A stretch of DNA of 64,000 nt from Flavobacterium endoglycinae (GCF_017352115.1 NZ_CP071448.1:1511001-1575000); one strand, 5' to 3'. Positions 1-7,969 are shown, numbered from the stretch's first letter. Numbers and translations are program-made. The notes: generated by a model from the sequence alone, not told the origin.

Positions 1-488
1 TCTGTTAAACCAGCAACTGCAAATTTTGTAGAACAGTAAATTCCCCAACCTGGAAATTCTCCGTAATATCCTCCAATTGAAGAAATATTAAAAATATGTC
101 CTGATTGATTGGCACGAAGAATTGGCGCTGTATGTCTAATTACGTTTAATAACCCGAAAACATTTACTTCGTAATTTTTTCTAGCTTCAGCATCGGTTAA
201 TTCTTCCAAAGCTCCTAATAACCCGTAACCAGCATTATTAACTAATACATCAATTGTTTTAAAATGATTTACGGTTTTGTCGATGGCATTTTTCACGCTT
301 TTTTCATCTACTAAATCCATTTCAAGAGGAAGGAAATTTTCAGATACATTTCCTAATTCTTTTATTAATGAAGATTCACTTCTTGAAGTTGCAGCTACTT
401 TAAAACCTTCTGCTAAAAGCTTTTTAACTAATTCTAATCCAAGTCCTTTTGAAGCACCTGTGACAAACCAAACTTTGTTATTTCCCAT
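1..488 (-). CDS. SDR family NAD(P)-dependent oxidoreductase (partial, 3' end outside window)
   Basis: This is a short-chain dehydrogenase/reductase that begins at the ATG at 486-488 and runs off the left edge. About 162 residues are visible. The cofactor motif TGASKGLG (TGxxxGxG) lies close to the N-terminus, NNAG follows near residue 83, and the catalytic Ser (NISSIGG) and YCSTK (YxxxK) are both present, so the Rossmann core looks intact. Members of this family reduce or oxidise carbonyl and alcohol substrates; the substrate cannot be told from sequence. An AraC-type regulator lies 92 bp upstream on the same strand, an arrangement often seen when such a regulator controls a neighbouring oxidoreductase, but that link is inferred. 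A good flavobacterial promoter precedes it. Confidence 0.9.
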   Translation of the reverse strand, partial: MGNNKVWFVTGASKGLGLELVKKLLAEGFKVAATSRSESSLIKELGNVSENFLPLEMDLVDEKSVKNAIDKTVNHFKTIDVLVNNAGYGLLGALEELTDAEARKNYEVNVFGLLNVIRHTAPILRANQSGHIFNISSIGGYYGEFPGWGIYCSTKFAVAGLT

Positions 489-520
489 GATTTTAAATTT
501 TTACGTTTATAATTACAGGA

Positions 521-550
521 CAAAGGTATTACCGAAGTGCTTCTCAAAAA
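521..550 (-). promoter_or_regulatory. Bacteroidota-type promoter of the SDR gene
   Basis: On the minus strand there is TTTTTG (545-550), 16 bp of spacer, and TACCTTTG (521-528), a perfect TAnnTTTG -7 box. The implied leader is about 30 nt before the ATG at 488. Confidence 0.6.
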
Positions 551-580
551 TTAAAGCAATCAAGTAAGAAGTTGCAAAAA

Positions 581-1489
581 TCAAACAATTTCAGTTAAAC
601 GATAGTTTTTAGGCGAAACCTGAACATTTTTCTTGAAGAAATTGATAAAATGAGACAGTTCTTCGAATCCTAAACACCAAGCAATTTCATTAATATTCCA
701 ATTGGTTTGTTTTAAAAGAATCATCGCTTCCTGAACAATTCTTTCGGAAATAATCTGCGAAGTCGTTTTTCCGGTAGTTTCTTTTAAAGCTTTATTGAGA
801 TGATTCACATGCACATTTAATTGACTCGCATATTCTGAAGGCGAACGGAAATTAATCTGCTGTGTGATCGATTCTATCGGAAACTGACGCTCTAATAATT
901 CTAAAAACAAGGAAGAAATGCGAATTGTTGCGTTTGATTTACTATATAATGAAGTAGTTACGGTTTGTGTTTTAAGCGCAAGGTGAATAATTTCGAAAAC
1001 CAGATTTCGAAGCATATCATATTTAAAAGCGTAATCCGAATTGATTTCGTCAAACATTCTTAAGTAAACCAATTTTAGAGATTCGGCTAATTCCATTGAG
1101 ATGGGAACAATAGGATTTCCGCCCGGCTGGAATAATGGATATTCTTTTAAATTCCCATATTGGCTAAAAAAAGCATCGGTAAAAATACAGAAGAATCCTG
1201 TTTGGTTTTCATCAATCTGTTCCCAATTATAGGGAATCTGCGGATTGGCAAAAAACAAGGCCTGATCTTCAATTTCAACTACTTTATCAGCATAGTGAAC
1301 TTTGTTTTTCCCAATAATCAAACTTATTTTATAAAAGTCTTTTCTCGTGTATGGAAATGGTTTGCAGATACTTCCAACAAAGTCATCTAATTTAAAAACA
1401 TTAAAATGTCCGATTTCTTTTTTAAGATTCTCGGGCATTCCGTTTACTTTGATTGTGTAAAAATCTTCTAAGGTTTCTGTCAGCTTCAT
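581..1489 (-). CDS. AraC family transcriptional regulator
   Basis: This 302-aa protein has an N-terminal cupin-like region (about 20-150) that would bind an effector, and a C-terminal AraC/XylS double helix-turn-helix (about 205-300). The second HTH carries the typical stretch INEIAWCLGFEELSHFINFFKK followed by SPKNYR near the C-terminus, which is the family hallmark. It lies upstream of and co-directional with the SDR oxidoreductase, so control of that gene is plausible. A weak -7-like box (TAACTTTA, 1494-1501) sits only 4 nt before the ATG. The effector is unknown. Confidence 0.88.
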   Translation of the reverse strand: MKLTETLEDFYTIKVNGMPENLKKEIGHFNVFKLDDFVGSICKPFPYTRKDFYKISLIIGKNKVHYADKVVEIEDQALFFANPQIPYNWEQIDENQTGFFCIFTDAFFSQYGNLKEYPLFQPGGNPIVPISMELAESLKLVYLRMFDEINSDYAFKYDMLRNLVFEIIHLALKTQTVTTSLYSKSNATIRISSLFLELLERQFPIESITQQINFRSPSEYASQLNVHVNHLNKALKETTGKTTSQIISERIVQEAMILLKQTNWNINEIAWCLGFEELSHFINFFKKNVQVSPKNYRLTEIV

Positions 1490-1565
1490 TTTGTAAAGTT
1501 ACGAAAATCAATCTTTATATAATTAGATAATTTGAAAATGTGACAATTAGAAAATGATTAACTGC

Positions 1566-1633
1566 TGTCACCCTGAGCGAAGTCGAAGGGCGCTCCAATT
1601 GGCAAGTGGGCTTCGACTTCGCTCAGGATGACA
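1566..1633. repeat. 23-bp inverted repeat (CCTGAGCGAAGTCGAAG family)
   Basis: The arms at 1566-1588 and 1611-1633 match at 22 of 23 positions, with 22 nt between them. The core CCTGAGCGAAGTCGAAG is a dispersed repeat type I recall from many bacterial genomes. A decayed copy appears at about 19255-19306. Confidence 0.75.
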
Positions 1634-1651
1634 AAAACTTAATCAATTATC

Positions 1652-1689
1652 AAAAAAAAACCGATAGGTTTTAAAAACTATCGGGTTTT
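1652..1689 (-). terminator. Intrinsic terminator of the SulP gene
   Basis: The stem CCGATAG/CTATCGG (1661-1667 with 1678-1684) is followed on the minus strand by a run of nine T (1652-1660), just downstream of the SulP stop codon. Confidence 0.8.
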
Positions 1690-1730
1690 ATTGAATTATC
1701 TAATTGGCAAATTGCCACATTCTCTAATTA

Positions 1731-3260
1731 TCAAGACACCACTTTATAAGTGGGATCTTCAATTATATTTACATTAATAACCGCATCTGCATTTTTTAGC
1801 AATTGGCGACAATCTTCACTTAAATGTTTCAGCTCAACAACCTTATTTAGCTGATTGTATTTTTTTGTTAGATTGTTTAAAGCTTCAATTGCCGACATAT
1901 CTGAAACTCGGCTTTCTTTAAAATCGATAATAACATGATCCGGATCGTTCACAATGTCGAATTTCTCCAGAAAACCTGCTGTTGATCCAAAAAATAACGG
2001 TCCAAAAATTTCGTAATTTTTAATTCCGTTTTCATCTATAAAATGTTTGGCACGAATTCTTTTAGCACTTTCCCAAGCAAAAACCAAAGCCGAAATAATC
2101 ACACCAATCAAAACTGCCAAAGCCAGATTATGCAATACAATAGTTATTAATGCTACTAAAATTCCAACGAAAATATCGTGTTTCGGCATTTTATTGATAA
2201 TCCTGAAACTTGCCCATTCAAAAGTAGTAACTGCAACCATCATCATCACGCCTACTAATGCTGCCATTGGTAATTTCCCAATTACGGGAGCACCAAAAAG
2301 AATGATAATTAAAATGGTTAAAGCTGCGATAATTCCCGAAAGTCGGGCTCTTGAACCTGCTCCAAGATTTACCAGCGTTTGTGCAATCATAGGACAGCCT
2401 CCCATTCCGTAGAAAAATCCATTTAAAATGTTTGAACTTCCCTGCGCAATACATTCACGATTACTGTTTCCACGTGTTCCCGTAATTTCATCAACTAAAT
2501 TCAGCGTAAGCAAACCTTCTGTTAAACCAACAGCTGCAACAATAACCGAATAGGGAAATATAACTTTTAAAGTGTCAAATGAAAGCGGAATATTTGGAAT
2601 ATGAAAAGGAGGAAATCCGCCTTGTACAGACGCAATATCTTCTACAGTTTTGGTTTCGATATTCAAAACAATGACCAACGCAAAAACAATCATAATAGCT
2701 ACTAACGAAGCCGGAACTGCTTTTGTAATCTTCGGAAAAATTAAAACAATTCCAATTGTTAAAGCAACCAAACCCGTCATAATATACAAAGGTGTTCCTT
2801 GAAGCCACGAAACTTGTCCGTTTACAATGGTTTTGAACTGTTCCAACTGCGACATAAAAATAACAACCGCTAATCCGTTTACAAAACCAAACATTACGGG
2901 CTGCGGTACTAAACGAATAAATTTTCCGAGTTTAAAAAGTCCGATACAAATTTGCACTACGCCGCCAAGCGCAACGGCTGCAAAAACATATTCAATTCCG
3001 TGCGATTTCATCAAGGCGATCAAAACGATTACGGTTGCTCCTGCTCCACCGGAAATCATTCCTGGTCTTCCTCCAAAAATAGCGGTTACCAATCCGGCAA
3101 TAAAAGCCGCATATAATCCTACCAAAGGTGGAAATCCAGCCAAAATAGCAAACGACAGCGATTCTGGAATCATAGTCATTGCCACAGTAAAGCCGGCTAA
3201 AATTTCATTTTTATAATTGACTTTTTGAGTAAAATCGAAGAGTTGGAATGCTTTTTTCAT
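1731..3260 (-). CDS. SulP family inorganic anion transporter with STAS domain
   Basis: This is a SLC26/SulP permease of about 509 aa. The N-terminus shows the family signature (AGFTVAMTMIPESLSFAILAG), followed by about ten or more hydrophobic segments up to residue ~390. A cytoplasmic STAS domain follows, with the hallmark VIIDFKESRVSDMSAIEAL near residue 440. SulP proteins carry sulfate, bicarbonate or other anions; the substrate here is not determined. The start is placed at the ATG at 3258-3260 (MKKAFQ). A longer reading from a TTG at 3267-3269 would begin inside the -7 promoter box. The gene stands alone with its own promoter and terminator. Confidence 0.92.
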   Translation of the reverse strand: MKKAFQLFDFTQKVNYKNEILAGFTVAMTMIPESLSFAILAGFPPLVGLYAAFIAGLVTAIFGGRPGMISGGAGATVIVLIALMKSHGIEYVFAAVALGGVVQICIGLFKLGKFIRLVPQPVMFGFVNGLAVVIFMSQLEQFKTIVNGQVSWLQGTPLYIMTGLVALTIGIVLIFPKITKAVPASLVAIMIVFALVIVLNIETKTVEDIASVQGGFPPFHIPNIPLSFDTLKVIFPYSVIVAAVGLTEGLLTLNLVDEITGTRGNSNRECIAQGSSNILNGFFYGMGGCPMIAQTLVNLGAGSRARLSGIIAALTILIIILFGAPVIGKLPMAALVGVMMMVAVTTFEWASFRIINKMPKHDIFVGILVALITIVLHNLALAVLIGVIISALVFAWESAKRIRAKHFIDENGIKNYEIFGPLFFGSTAGFLEKFDIVNDPDHVIIDFKESRVSDMSAIEALNNLTKKYNQLNKVVELKHLSEDCRQLLKNADAVINVNIIEDPTYKVVS

Positions 3261-3266
3261 AAGGCA

Positions 3267-3274
3267 CAAATGTA
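3267..3274 (-). promoter_or_regulatory. -7 box abutting the SulP start codon
   Basis: TACATTTG on the minus strand matches TAnnTTTG and lies only 6 nt before the ATG at 3260. The transcript is predicted to have little or no leader. Confidence 0.5.
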
Positions 3275-3487
3275 GAAAATAATGCCCAAAAAGCGACTAT
3301 TCCTTTTGACCTAAAAAGCATTCATAAAAGCAGAAACAATTTGTTATCCCAATAAAAGCTTTAAAAGCATAACGAAAACCGAAAGGATAAAACTTATCAT
3401 TTTTAAATAATTTTTCGAAATAAAAAACAACACAAAATACTTACAAAAAAATCACATAGAATCACGATTTGTACCTGTTTTTGTTTG

Positions 3488-3551
3488 AGGATTGAAGTTT
3501 TAAGTTTCAGGTTATCGAGTCAATGCGTGAAACTTGAAACCTGAAACAAAA
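3488..3551. repeat. Imperfect inverted repeat (AAGTTTCAGGTT family)
   Basis: AAGTTTCAGGTT and AACCTGAAAC-type arms face each other across about 20 nt, in the gap downstream of the small gene at 3557. It may act as a hairpin; there is no clear T-tract. The rest of the gap 3275-3487 is AT-rich with nothing I recognise. Confidence 0.4.
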
Positions 3552-3556
3552 AACAT

Positions 3557-3769
3557 TTATTCTAATCGAATACATAAAAATCCCAAACAATTGACATAAT
3601 CAATTATCGTATTCCATTGCAATTCTAAACCTTCTACACGAAGGATTTTATCGCAGTCTTCTAAATCAAAATTCACCTTATAAGAAGGAAATTGTCTTTT
3701 AATTACTGCGATAACATAATTGGTTTCGGTTTCCTTTTCTACGTTTGTTTTAAAAATTTCAACAACCAT
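3557..3769 (-). CDS. Small conserved-looking protein, HMA/ferredoxin-like fold predicted
   Basis: This 70-aa protein has the order of a heavy-metal-associated-type fold: an N-terminal strand with a helix (TETNYVIAVIKRQF), two strands (YKVNFDLED, KILRVEG), a second helix (LQWNTIIDYVNCLG) and a final strand (FLCIRLE). The CxxC metal-binding pair of true HMA domains is absent, so copper or mercury binding is not supported. The fold is inferred from the hydrophobic pattern alone. It is a single gene between SulP and the divergent kinase. Confidence 0.6.
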   Translation of the reverse strand: MVVEIFKTNVEKETETNYVIAVIKRQFPSYKVNFDLEDCDKILRVEGLELQWNTIIDYVNCLGFLCIRLE

Positions 3770-3962
3770 AACTAAACAATTTTAAATCTTAAAAACTCTC
3801 TTTCTAATTTGTTTTTTTAGAACTGATTCTCGAATCGGTGTGTCAAAAGTAAATTACCAAATCGTATTATAACAGCAATTTTATACCAGTGGCGTATGAT
3901 TTATACGAATGGCGTTCGTATAAATTATTCTTTTCAAAACACTATAAACTATACGATTATAG

Positions 3963-3970
3963 TATTTTTG
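3963..3970 (+). promoter_or_regulatory. -7 box abutting the LytS-type kinase start
   Basis: TATTTTTG (TAnnTTTG) lies 5 nt before the ATG at 3976. This box argues against the longer reading frame that begins at 3889 and predicts a near-leaderless mRNA. Confidence 0.5.
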
Positions 3971-3975
3971 CCTCT

Positions 3976-4974
3976 ATGACAATTGCAAAAATTTACCAGA
4001 ACTTTATTCTGCGAAACATTCTCGTAAACACTCTTGTTTATTTGGTCATTATCGCTTGTGTATATGACGAAATAAAAGCCGAAGGACATGATATCAATTA
4101 CATGTTTGGCAAAATTGCTCTGGGTTATTTTCCGTGTATAATCTGGATTACTTGTTTTAATGTTTGTATTATCAGACCCTTTCTATTTCGCAAAAAACTC
4201 AAACATTTCTTTTTGCTGCTTTTAATCTATTGGACAGCCTTTTTCTTTTTTATGGATTGGTTTTTCCCATTTGTAGGATTAGGAAATTTAAAAACACTTC
4301 AGATTTTATCGCTGATTATTAACGGGACTTTCTTCTACTTTGTTCATATTGTGATTACCAAAAAAATCACTCAGGCCGATAAGGATATTATGAATTTCAA
4401 ATCAGAGCTTTCGTTTTTGAAACAACAGCTGAACCCGCATTTTTTATTAAATGCCATGAATAATCTATACGGAGAAGCCCTTGCAGAACCTGATAAAGTT
4501 CCTGACCGAATCCTAAATCTTTCGGATATGCTGCGTTATCAAATTGAAGCTTCTAAAAAAGATTATGTTTTAATTGAAGAAGAAATAGCTTTTGTAGAAA
4601 AGTACATTGAATATTATACCTTTAGAAACGAAAGATTATCTGTAACCCAGAATATTGAAGGGATTCATAACGGAATCGAGATTCCGCCTTTATTCTTTTT
4701 GCCATTGGTTGAAAATGCGGTGAAATTTTCTGCCGAAACTGCTCAGCCATTTATTAATCTGGATTTAAAGATAAAAAACCGAAATTTGACGTTTACCATA
4801 AAAAACAGTTATCTTGATTCTGGTTCCCGACTTTCGAGTACCGGAATTGGAATTGAAAACTTAAAAAGACGTCTGGAAGTTTACGGCTTAAAACATGATT
4901 TATGCTGTAGAAAAGAAAAAAATGCGTTTACCGTAAAATTAAGCATATGGCACTTACCTACCGCTGTCTCATAA
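3976..4974 (+). CDS. LytS/YehU-type membrane sensor histidine kinase
   Basis: This 332-aa sensor kinase is of the His_kinase (PF06580) type. Four hydrophobic segments fill the first ~130 residues. A short linker leads to the phosphoacceptor region SFLKQQLNPHFLLNAMNNLY, where the His is about residue 155. The ATP-binding part has the N-box LVENAVKF and the glycine motif STGIGIENLKRRL. No extra sensor domain is visible, so the signal is probably membrane-related. The 3' end overlaps the response regulator gene by 28 nt, so the two are translationally coupled partners. The start was chosen at 3976 because the -7 box lies immediately upstream. Confidence 0.9.
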   Translation: MTIAKIYQNFILRNILVNTLVYLVIIACVYDEIKAEGHDINYMFGKIALGYFPCIIWITCFNVCIIRPFLFRKKLKHFFLLLLIYWTAFFFFMDWFFPFVGLGNLKTLQILSLIINGTFFYFVHIVITKKITQADKDIMNFKSELSFLKQQLNPHFLLNAMNNLYGEALAEPDKVPDRILNLSDMLRYQIEASKKDYVLIEEEIAFVEKYIEYYTFRNERLSVTQNIEGIHNGIEIPPLFFLPLVENAVKFSAETAQPFINLDLKIKNRNLTFTIKNSYLDSGSRLSSTGIGIENLKRRLEVYGLKHDLCCRKEKNAFTVKLSIWHLPTAVS

Positions 4975-5660
4975 TCGATGATGAATCGCCGGCGCACAAA
5001 GCGCTGATTTCGCACATCTCAAAATTTGACGAACTGGAACATTCCGGAAGTGCTTTTAGTGGTATGGAAGCATTAAAAATGCTCAATGCCAACCCATACG
5101 ATATTATTTTTCTCGACATTAATATGCCGGTAATTTCTGGGGTTGAGTTAATGGAATTACAGCCCAATCGTCCGCTTACGATTGTCACAACCGCTTATTC
5201 TGATTTTGCGCTTTCGGCGTATCAAAACGATGCGATTGATTATCTGCTTAAACCTATTTCTCCAGAAAAATTTGCCAAAGCGATTGAAAAAGCCAAAACG
5301 TATTTCTCTGGAAATAATTTGAAAAAAGAAATCAGTCCCAATTCAAAAGCGCTTTCGTACCGCATAAACGGACAAATAACCGAAATGCCTCTTCAAGATA
5401 TTATTTATATCGAAAGTCTTGGCAATTACATGAAACTGTACAGCACTAAGCTCAATTTACCACACATTATTTACGGTTCGCTTTCTAGCATCGCCTCCGA
5501 AATTGATTGTAAAAGTTTTGTTCAAGTGCATCGTTCTTATATTGTAAATACTACCAAAATCACAGCGGTTACTTTTAAAACGCTTACTATGTGCAACGGC
5601 GAAATTATTCCCGTTGGACGGAAGTATCAGATTTTGTTAGACAATTTGATGATTAGATAA
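4947..5660 (+). CDS. LytTR family response regulator
   Basis: This 237-aa protein has a receiver domain (1-120) with the acidic pair D11/D12, phospho-acceptor D57 (IIFLDINMP) and the conserved Lys in LLKPIS. The C-terminal LytTR DNA-binding domain (about 140-235) contains IIYIESLGNYMKL and the typical FVQVHRSYIVN. It overlaps the upstream kinase gene and is the evident partner of that kinase. LytTR regulators bind direct repeats in promoters; the target genes are not known. Confidence 0.92.
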   Translation: MALTYRCLIIDDESPAHKALISHISKFDELEHSGSAFSGMEALKMLNANPYDIIFLDINMPVISGVELMELQPNRPLTIVTTAYSDFALSAYQNDAIDYLLKPISPEKFAKAIEKAKTYFSGNNLKKEISPNSKALSYRINGQITEMPLQDIIYIESLGNYMKLYSTKLNLPHIIYGSLSSIASEIDCKSFVQVHRSYIVNTTKITAVTFKTLTMCNGEIIPVGRKYQILLDNLMIR

Positions 5661-5680
5661 TGTGTCAATTAGATAATTTT
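5651..5680. repeat. ATTAGATAATGTGTCAATTAGATAAT-type repeat fragment
   Basis: This is a tandem pair of ATTAGATAAT separated by GTGTCA. It resembles the outer arm of the composite repeat at 1521-1732 and begins inside the stop region of the response regulator gene. Confidence 0.45.
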
Positions 5681-5761
5681 TGAAAAGCTCAACATTACGG
5701 TCAAAAGCTTGAGGGAAAAATCAAAAATCTATTACTTTTACAGTACATTATTAAATAATAA

Positions 5762-6223
5762 ATGAACTGGATCATTCAAAACTCAGATAAAATAGAATTT
5801 CACACTAACTTAAAAGAAATTTTAAAACCAATTTTAGATGAAGTAAAATCTTTTAATTGGGTAATAAGTGATTTTGATTTTATAACAGACAAAGAACTTC
5901 CAATTAATCATAATCAAGTTTTTTTTGTTTTATCTAATCAGGAATTTAATGAAATTCTAAATTCGGATGTTCAATTTATTTGGGGAGTTATTTCTGGTTT
6001 TTCTAAAGATGAAGAAATTATAATTGATGAATGCAACCTTCCTTTTGCTGAAGGAAATGATTTAATTTGGAAAAATGAAAACCTTCAAATCTCCAATTCT
6101 ACTATCGAGATTATTGCTTTTGACAGCACTTTCACCATCATTAAATTTAAAGACAAAAATTTATCTGATGTTTTCAAAGAATATTTTGATGAAGCAATAG
6201 CATTAGAAAAATTTAATTCGTAA
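5762..6223 (+). CDS. Hypothetical acidic protein
   Basis: This 153-aa protein starts MNWIIQNSDKIEF and has no signal peptide or membrane segment. It is strongly acidic and carries several aromatic-rich strands (VQFIWGVISGF, FTIIKFKDKN), which suggests a small globular alpha/beta protein. It resembles the small single-domain proteins found near toxin-immunity loci, but I recognise no specific family and see no toxin gene beside it. Its codon use looks like that of its neighbours. A bidirectional terminator follows. Confidence 0.7.
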   Translation: MNWIIQNSDKIEFHTNLKEILKPILDEVKSFNWVISDFDFITDKELPINHNQVFFVLSNQEFNEILNSDVQFIWGVISGFSKDEEIIIDECNLPFAEGNDLIWKNENLQISNSTIEIIAFDSTFTIIKFKDKNLSDVFKEYFDEAIALEKFNS

Positions 6224-6233
6224 AAACCACATA

Positions 6234-6266
6234 TAAAAAAAGCTCCGAAATATATCGGAGCTTTTA
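6234..6266. terminator. Bidirectional intrinsic terminator
   Basis: The stem AGCTCCGA/TCGGAGCT (6241-6248 with 6255-6262) has an A-run before it and a T-run after it. It lies between convergent genes ending at 6223 and 6283. Confidence 0.85.
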
Positions 6267-6282
6267 AATTTTATCTAAAAAG

Positions 6283-6567
6283 CTAAACTGCTTTTACCAT
6301 TATCACATTATCGCAAGCTTTTTGAATTTGCTTGTCTGTGAACTGAGATAAAACTTTAACCAAATCTCTGCTGGTTTTCAGACAGCTTAGCATTTTCTGC
6401 CTTAGAATAAGATCGTTTCCAAATTCTGTCTTGAGTAATACCTCAAATACTTCCTGCAAATAGATAGGTTGCTTTTGAAATTCTCCATCGAAACTTAAGT
6501 TAGAAACGAAAATGGCTACTGCGCGCATTACAGCGCGGTTTGATGTTTTTTGATTTTCTTTTGTCAT
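6283..6567 (-). CDS. Hypothetical helical protein
   Basis: This protein of about 94 aa starts at the ATG at 6565-6567 (MTKENQKTSN); an upstream in-frame start at 6588 is less likely. It is predicted to be mostly alpha-helical, with amphipathic segments such as RAVMRAVAIFVSNL and QKMLSCLKTSRDLVKVLSQF. There is no signal peptide and no family that I recognise. Its most notable feature is the long leader upstream, which holds a 9-bp inverted repeat 69 nt apart and may fold into a regulatory structure. Confidence 0.65.
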   Translation of the reverse strand: MTKENQKTSNRAVMRAVAIFVSNLSFDGEFQKQPIYLQEVFEVLLKTEFGNDLILRQKMLSCLKTSRDLVKVLSQFTDKQIQKACDNVIMVKAV

Positions 6568-6587
6568 ATCGAAAATTTTTAAACGCA

Positions 6588-6680
6588 CGAAACCCTCGCT
6601 TTAGATGTGACAAAATACCTGTAAAACAGATAGATTTGCTAGCCTTTCGGTTTAAACTGCTCATCATGGCGAGGGTTCGC
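6588..6680 (-). promoter_or_regulatory. Candidate structured 5' leader RNA
   Basis: AACCCTCGC (6591-6599) and GCGAGGGTT (6669-6677) are perfect inverted copies, and the stem extends by CG pairs past a bulged A. Inside are a small CTGT-AAA-ACAG hairpin (about 6620-6630) and a GTTTAAAC palindrome. It lies just upstream of the gene at 6283-6567. I cannot assign it to a known RNA class. Confidence 0.35.
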
Positions 6681-6805
6681 TTATGTTAACTTATAAAAGT
6701 TTAAAAAGATTGTTTTACTGCGATATTTTGTCGGTGACAAACGTACAAAATTAAAGTTATAGAAAGAATAAAAAAATAAGATATTTTCTTACAAATTTTA
6801 AAAAC

Positions 6806-7222
6806 TTAATATTTCCTCTTTAAATAACTAATCGCTCCCGTACTCCACAAAGCCAGAAAAATCAAGACGGGTTGAAAAAACAATCGTATCAATCGGGCTT
6901 GATCAGTGTCGAGTCCAAAGGCTGGAGTTTTGTTTAAATATTGGGCAATATTTCCTGGAAAAACCAATACATAAAATACCGCCAGCGCAATGCCCACAAT
7001 TACTTTATATCGTGTTAGAAATATCATGCTGAGACCTAAAGCTATTTCGACAATTCCGGAAAGAATCACGACAAGATCTTTATCTAGCGGTACCCAATTT
7101 GGAACTTGCGCCTGAAAATCGGTTCTTTGAAAAGTAAAATGCCCAATTGCGGCTGTAATCATAAAAAGTCCTAGTAGGATTCTAAAGAAATTCTGCGTTT
7201 TGGTTGTTTGTATATTTTCCAT
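6806..7222 (-). CDS. DoxX family membrane protein
   Basis: This 138-aa protein has four predicted membrane segments (about 12-30, 48-66, 72-90 and 112-130). Its layout matches the DoxX family: ILLGLFMITAAIGHF at the start, a conserved GIVEIALGLSM helix and a final RLFFQPVLIFLALW helix. DoxX-like proteins are small inner-membrane proteins linked to quinone or redox chemistry in some organisms; the role here is unknown. The gene stands alone with its own -7 box upstream (7273-7280). Confidence 0.8.
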   Translation of the reverse strand: MENIQTTKTQNFFRILLGLFMITAAIGHFTFQRTDFQAQVPNWVPLDKDLVVILSGIVEIALGLSMIFLTRYKVIVGIALAVFYVLVFPGNIAQYLNKTPAFGLDTDQARLIRLFFQPVLIFLALWSTGAISYLKRKY

Positions 7223-7272
7223 ATGTGAAATAATTTCATGAGTTAAAACAGCATTTATAAAAATCTGTATTC

Positions 7273-7280
7273 CAAATTTA
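7273..7280 (-). promoter_or_regulatory. -7 box of the DoxX-family gene
   Basis: TAAATTTG on the minus strand fits TAnnTTTG and leaves a leader of about 45 nt. The rest of the gap 7223-7504 shows no gene. Confidence 0.45.
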
Positions 7281-7465
7281 AAACATTCAAAAGCAAAACG
7301 CTTTCTACATTCGTGGTAAAATAATTATTTAATATCCATTTTGATCATCTTGTAAAGACTACAAAACATTGTCAAAACATACTGTAGGTTATGGTTTGAA
7401 TTATTTACGAAATCTTTCTTACGTAAAATATCAGCTTTAAATATAATTTTCTTACTTAAATAATT

Positions 7466-7473
7466 TACCTTCG
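7466..7473 (+). promoter_or_regulatory. -7-like box of the zinc-ribbon gene
   Basis: TACCTTCG differs from TAnnTTTG at one position and lies 31 nt before the ATG at 7505. Confidence 0.35.
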
Positions 7474-7504
7474 CAAAAGTCCCAGAACGATAATCTACAA
7501 ACTC

Positions 7505-7969
7505 ATGAATATTTTTAATTTATTTAGGAGATCAAATATGAAATGTCCGAGATGTTTGGGCAAGGGATTTGTGGACTGGGAAGACATTCGCCGTTTGAAC
7601 AAGCAATTAAAATGGGTTCCCGCGCCTTGCGCTTACTGCAACGGCGAAGGAAAAGTCGACAAAGAAATGCTTTCAAAAGTCGCAGTAGACTGCACATACC
7701 TCACGATAGATTTACCCGAATCTGAAATCGAACAAATTAAAAATGGCGAAGAAGAAGCGATAGAAAAAGGAAAACAACGCGAACTTTTTATCGAAAACTT
7801 AATCCAATTTGCCGAAAAACACCTTCAAAACCAAAATCTGGATGCCGAAAGTATTGCCAATTTATACATGGAAACGGAAGACGAAACTGCGCCTTTTTCT
7901 GTCGATAAAGAAAGCTTAATCAAATACATTCAAGGCATAATTGAATTTAAAAGATCTAATTTCAATTAA
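7505..7969 (+). CDS. DnaJ-type CxxCxGxG zinc-ribbon protein
   Basis: This 154-aa protein has two CxxCxGxG motifs, CPRCLGKG (residues 14-21) and CAYCNGEG (42-49), the pattern of one DnaJ zinc-binding module. No J domain is present. The rest (about 60-154) is acidic and helical and ends at YIQGIIEFKRSNFN. The motif pair should bind one zinc ion. A chaperone-like or protein-binding role is an inference from DnaJ; no partner is visible nearby. An alternative start is M12 (MKCPRC), which would keep both motifs. Confidence 0.75.
   Translation: MNIFNLFRRSNMKCPRCLGKGFVDWEDIRRLNKQLKWVPAPCAYCNGEGKVDKEMLSKVAVDCTYLTIDLPESEIEQIKNGEEEAIEKGKQRELFIENLIQFAEKHLQNQNLDAESIANLYMETEDETAPFSVDKESLIKYIQGIIEFKRSNFN

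Larger units (their letters stand above)
1521..1732. repeat. Composite intergenic repeat with long inverted arms
   Basis: The AT-rich outer arms (1521-1559 and about 1691-1732) are imperfect inverted copies of an ATTAGATAATTTGAAAATG-like unit. They enclose a second inverted repeat (1566-1633) and the SulP terminator. A related fragment occurs at 5651-5680. Nothing in it looks coding. Confidence 0.6.

Noticed and set aside
277..567. 96-aa plus-strand frame opposite the SDR gene
   Set aside because: It is antisense to a clear SDR reading frame and has no family-like sequence or promoter.
2047..2412. 121-aa plus-strand frame inside the SulP gene
   Set aside because: It is the antisense shadow of a membrane protein gene and has no start signal.
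5762..6588. Toxin-antitoxin pair from the genes at 5762 and 6283
   Set aside because: They are convergent with a terminator between them, which is not the layout of such pairs.
6500..6666. 56-aa minus-strand frame that starts in the candidate leader
   Set aside because: It overlaps the better gene at 6283-6567 in another frame and has a basic, unstructured composition.
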